Below, piece by piece: positions 59,704-64,000 of a DNA stretch of 64,000 nucleotides (the first letter of the stretch is position 1; each line of letters starts with the position of its first letter). Below the pieces are notes generated by a model. It was not told the DNA's origin. It saw only the letters and a program-made list of their open reading frames with translations, and ran no database searches. Made by a program: the position numbers and the translations under genes. The stretch covers positions 1 through 64,000 of the forward strand of contig JAEHOE010000153.1 of NCBI GenBank assembly GCA_016858145.1. Direction: 5' to 3'. The stretch comes from Edaphochlamys debaryana. Its lineage: Eukaryota > Chlorophyta > Chlorophyceae > Chlamydomonadales.

Positions 59704-61834
59704 GGGGGTTGTGAGGATTGGGCGAGTGGGGTAGGTGGTACTGTGGTGGGTAGATGGCGAGAGGGCGCGCGTGTTGGCTTGGGCGCGGGAAGCCCCCCGT
59801 TTGCTGTCTCTATGCAAGTGGCGGGCGGACGGCCAGTGATCCTAGGGGCGTCGTGATGAGGTTGGTATTGGGCAGCACTGTGCGGAGTAGCAACGGATAT
59901 TTTAGGGGTCGATGGAGGGAACGGCAGCAGTTGGCCCGTCCCAAGCCGGGGCTGAGTGGCGCCGGTTACCGGATCCTGTCTGGGCACTGATCCTTAACCG
60001 ACTGACACACGGCACATGAGGCCTGGCTAGCCTTGCTTGAGGACAAGGAGCCCTGCTCACTACGCTTACGGCCAGTGGGCCAATCCACTTGGTGCTCTGT
60101 ATAGTAGCCCGCACCTGGCACGCGGGGACGCTAATCCTCAGGCTGCCAGGAGGCTGACAGAATCAACCCTCATGCGTGGTGGTGGCGTGGGGAATATCGT
60201 AGTGTGAGACACGGCATGGCATAGGCCTCATGGTTATGCATTTCTTCCTCTGGCTAAGCAGGCTGACAGAAAGTATGCAGGGCTTGACGTGTCACGTGTG
60301 TTCTTCCTCGTCCTACGAGCGGCCGGAGTCCCAACCTTTGTACTGTATGCCGACCTCTCTTGTGTTGTGTGCTGGGAAGCATTTGGAATTCCGGTTCCAG
60401 GCTGGCGAGAATCCTGCTGTGCTTACTGTTGTGTGCGGGGGCCGGTTTGGGGTCTCAGTCGCCAAGATGCGCATGCGGGGTGCTGCTAGCTAGCCCAAGG
60501 CGGATGCTGCAGGCTGCTGCGGCTGTAACGCGGTGTCATGCGTCACCGCCGCAGCGCCGCTTAGCTGGGGCAGGATCCAGGATCCAGGCTGGGGCGCGCG
60601 TGACTCAAGGGGGCAAGGCGGCGACAGGGCCCACACGTCATTGGTGCTGACTTACAGGACCAGGTGTCAGGACACACTATGGTTCGTGGCATACCGATGC
60701 CGGCTGTGAAGACTAGCAAAAATGCGAGCTAAGGCCAAGGGCGTAGCCCAGGACTCGCGGCTGGAGAACGGCGACTGACGGACGCCGTGCGGAGACGCGC
60801 TCCGAGTAGATTGTCGACAGGGTAGCACAGAGACTGCTTCGACTGGCAGTAGAGAAGGCAAGGCATGCAACAACTCTGACGTTACAGGTCTCAGTACGCA
60901 TGAAGCGGTGCTCCCGTCTTAACGAGACGGGAGCTGAGCGCTAGCCTATCCTCACCGCGGGCGGAATGAGGCTGCCGTACAGCACGCATGCTGTACCATA
61001 CAAGTGCATGGCGCACACACAGGTCGTTCTCCCTTGTCAACCTCCACAACTCCCAGCAACCACCGAACTCCTACGATAGTGTGGCAGCGACGATACTGTG
61101 CTCTGTCACAGGGCCTCCAGCGTAAGGCCCATGATGGGCCTACGGTGTGGAGCCGGTCAGCCCTTTATCGGCGCACACATAGCGGTACGCCGTTACTAGC
61201 GTCGCCAGAATGTCCCGACGGCTAACAGCAATTCATTCATATCGACGTCTCGAGCGTCGCAGCGCACCCCATTGATCCTATGCGCGTTTCGCCTACCGTT
61301 CACTGAAGTCCCGAAGCACGGCTATACGCTAGGCCTTCCCACGCCTTCCCACGCCTATCCCACGTGCCTATCCACACAACCCTGCCTACCCTCCAACAAA
61401 CTTCCGGGGCTCGGCCGTGCTCAACAGTAGGCCTGCCCCGGCCTTTCACCACGAGCCGGTCTACACTTGCGCCTCCACTTGCTCCTACAGCTGCGTCTAC
61501 ACCAGTCGCCGCCATACGATGCTAACAGACACACGAGCAATTGGGCCTGCAGCCTCCAGAAAGTCTGACTCTGCCTTCGCCAGCGCCAACAACCCTATCT
61601 ATTGCGCGTTGCGCCTGACACTCAGCGCCCGGGCCCGGACACACTCAGTACGTGCGCCTGACACCTGACGCCTGCGCCCGAACATACTCGCTATGTGCCT
61701 GAGCTACCCCGAGCAATGCACACCCCTTCAAGTACCGGTACCTGCTTGCCTGCCCCAAAGCCCCCTCCAATGACAGCGTCCTCGCCCTGTGCAGCGCTTA
61801 CCCTCGACCCCGTGCACCCCTAGGTCCAGAGCTA
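59704..61834. other. Intergenic region between GLR and the RS-rich gene
   Basis: Convergent gene ends meet here (GLR plus, RS-rich gene minus). A TGTAA at 60524-60528 could be the GLR poly(A) signal, 820 nt after the stop. Short repeats (GGATCCAGGATCCAGG at about 60582, TTCCCACGCC at 61337) and a hairpin at 60911 are present. No gene was recognised. Confidence 0.5.
60911..60933. other. Perfect 9-bp hairpin
   Basis: CTCCCGTCT at 60911-60919 pairs fully with AGACGGGAG at 60925-60933 around a 5-nt loop. It lies between genes; its role is unknown. Confidence 0.6.
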
Positions 61835-63209
61835 CTAGCGCCGGCGGCGGGGCGCCTCATCGTCGCTGTCCCTCCCGCCGCGCCGGTCCCCGCCACGAGC
61901 CGTGCCGCGCCCATCGTCCCGCCCTGCGCCGCTCGCGCCGCGCCCCTGCTCCCGCACGACTTGCCCTAGGGTCGTCTTGAACAGCCGACCCGCCAGCTTG
62001 GCGCTGATTCCTCCAATGCCCGCGCCCGCGCCTCCGCCTCCGCCGCCCCCATCCGCGTAGCCCCGGCCCTTCGGCGGGCCCCAATCAATCCTCGGCCGCT
62101 TGCCCTCCGCAGCCGCCTCCGGCCCGGGCTTGGCCTCACGGCCCCTTGCGTCTGCGCCAGCCCCGGCCCGGCCGCCTGCGTCCCGGCGCACGTCCTCCCG
62201 CCCGCCGCGTTCCGCACCGCGGCTGACGCGTGGGGGGCTAACGCTCCTGCTCCTGCTCCGCCGGCGGTCCCGGTCCCGTCCGCGGTCCCGATCCCGGTCC
62301 CGGCTTCGACTCCGGCTGGGGCTTGGGCTCCGGCTCCGGCTCCTGCGGCGGTCCCGGCTGCGGCTGCGGCTGCGGCTGCGCCGCGCCGGGGCTGCCGCGG
62401 GCGCGCCTCCGCTGGGGCAGCGCTTGAGCTGCGCGGCGGCGGCGGCCTCCTCCTCCAGGTACTCCAGGTCCGCCTCACTGCCAGAACAAGGAAAGAGGCG
62501 GGGGAGGGGCAGACGTGCGGTTAGTGGCGGTACTGGGGGAGGCGGCAGCGGTCCTGCGCATGCTGCTTGGCGCCTTTCGAACACCGGTCTCGCAGCCCCA
62601 ACTCCGAGCCGAGGGCAGCGCATCCCACCCTGATCACCGCTGCACGCATTCTTCCTCCATAACAGCGCCCTCGTGCCGGTCCCCACTCACTCATAGAAGT
62701 CGTCGTAGTCGGGGTCCCCCGGCCCAGCGTCCTGCTCCGTACCCCGGCCGCTGCGCTCCTCGCGCTTGGGCCCCGCCGCCGCCCCCGCCCCCGGGCGGGC
62801 CTGCGGCGCCTCCTCGTCTTCCTCGTCAGAGGAATCGTCCCGCCCCTTGTCCTTGTCCTTTCCGCGCCCCTTATCCTTCTTGTGCTTCTTCTTCTTGCCC
62901 TCCTTCTTCTCCTTCTTATGCTTCTTACGCTTCTCCTTGTCCTTCTTGGTCCGCTTCTCGCCGCCGCCGCTGGCGGCAGGGGCAGCCGCCGCCTGGCCGG
63001 CAAAAGTGGAGCCGGCGGCGCCGCCAGCGCCCGCACCGCCGCTGGACGCGGGCGACTTGGAGCGAGAGCGGGAGCGGGAGGGGGAAGGAGAAGAGTGGCG
63101 GTCGCCGTGGCCGGAGGTCTGAGGCTGCGGCTGCGGCTCGGGCCGCCGCCGCTCGCCGCCGTCGGTGCTGTCGGCGGCACGTGGCTTGGGCTCGGCTTTG
63201 ACGGCGTCC
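61835..63209 (-). CDS. Arg/Ser- and Lys-rich nuclear protein, 3' part (5' exons not found)
   Basis: Two exons on the minus strand, 63209-62691 and 62477-61835, join in phase (GA then T, giving DFYDEADLEYLEEE). The visible 386 residues hold a Ser/Arg cluster (SPSPSRSRSRSKSP), a long Lys block (KKDKEKRKKHKKEKKEGKK), an acidic stretch (DSSDEEDEE), a second RS/RD domain, and a C-terminal Gly-rich part with RPRIDWGPPKGRGYADG and GISAKLAGRLFKTTLGQVV. The composition is that of splicing-related nuclear-speckle proteins, but no named family was recognised. The acceptor at 63210 shows that at least one exon lies upstream, probably beyond the window. Confidence 0.75.
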
Positions 63210-64000
63210 CTGGGGAAGCAGGGGGGCACCGGGCAAGGGAGGGAGGAACAGGGAGCCTTACAGGTCCAAGCGTCAGCAGCCAAGGAGGATGGAAGGTACT
63301 GTGGTGAGAGGAGCGGGCCGAAGGGGTTGCTGGGCCCCGCGTGTACCTGCCCTAGCAACCCGGAAACCAAGTCAAGACCAAGACTGGTGCCCTCCCCATT
63401 CTAGTCAGTGCCGATGCCCCATCCGGCCCATGCGGGCGCAAGCGCCTCAGGGTGGCCCCAGTTGTGTGCACGGGGAGGCCCCGGGGGCAGGGCCAGGTGA
63501 CGTCGGGGAGGGGCCAGCTCGCCGTCAGCACCGCTTATGCCTACAAGCACCCGCGGGCGGCACACTGCACCGCACCGCTCCGCACCCAACCATAGCCGTG
63601 CATAGGCCATGCATCAATTCATATTGTCATGCGCCTCGCCAACCGCCACCTTGCGTTGCCGTGACCCCAAAAAGGATTGCCAGGGTAACAAAAGCCGAGC
63701 TTCACGGCCACACGTCTTCAAACGCCACCAGCCCAAGGGCTTGAGACTCACAATTCAGAATTGGCCACACAGGGGCACGACCATACGGACATGACAAAAG
63801 TAGCGGCAAAGGTTGCGTTTGCAAGAAGCTCAGCTTTGTCAACGCCCAGCCACAGTCGGGGCCAAGACAGTCGGAGCCACACCAGTCCCACCCCGACAGA
63901 TGCGGAGCGACACAGCGGGCTGCCGCCACCAACTCTTACTCTCAAGGGCCGTTGCCGCCGCCTTGCGACCGGGCGGGACCGAAAGAGGTCCGGGGCGTAT
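63210..64000. other. Upstream intron(s) or flank of the RS-rich gene
   Basis: No exon could be placed with confidence. A minus-strand GTAAGAG donor near 63940 follows an open stretch reaching the window end (including RSRPVARRRQR in one frame), but its phase does not fit the acceptor at 63210. Confidence 0.4.

Overview
The window is nuclear DNA of a green alga, most likely a Chlamydomonas/Volvox-type member of Chlamydomonadales. The evidence is the very high GC content, third-codon-position GC, genes split into many short exons by 60-300 nt introns, Ala/Gly/Pro homopolymer-rich proteins, TGTAA poly(A) signals, a ciliary gene, and a receptor-like TKL kinase of the kind expanded in volvocine algae. 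Nothing looks prokaryotic or organellar. Exon models were built by hand from splice sites and reading-frame continuity; for six genes every exon phase closes exactly.

Layout. 1-5627 (minus): a CFAP36/CCDC104-like ciliary BART-domain gene with three ubiquitin-interacting motifs. It runs off the left edge and its N-terminal exon is missing. 6010-20165: a repeat block. Two arms of about 1.7 kb lie head to head, and each carries a tRNA-Gly(UCC) gene. They are separated by a spacer holding a hAT-type element, and nested insertions interrupt the arms: a 1.18 kb TIR element in the left arm, and a 7.56 kb Ty3/gypsy chromodomain retrotransposon in the right arm. The Ty3 element itself carries an 854 bp insertion in its integrase. 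20823-34872 (minus): three genes in a row, a 1684-aa coiled-coil protein, acireductone dioxygenase and nucleoporin NUP54. 36338-45305 (plus): a 20-exon receptor-like kinase. 47974-59703 (plus): an MMTAG2-like RS-repeat protein, a class III alcohol dehydrogenase/S-nitrosoglutathione reductase with an N-terminal extension, and an ionotropic glutamate receptor-like channel. 61835-63209 (minus): the 3' part of an Arg/Ser-rich nuclear protein.

The genes do not form one pathway. They cover ciliary trafficking, methionine salvage, the nuclear pore, RNA processing, NO/formaldehyde metabolism and membrane signalling. The most unusual signals are the triple-UIM CFAP36 gene with a 12-nt microexon directly beside a 600 bp GGGGT array, the high number of GC-AG introns, and the nested tRNA-bearing inverted repeat in which empty and filled insertion sites can be compared.
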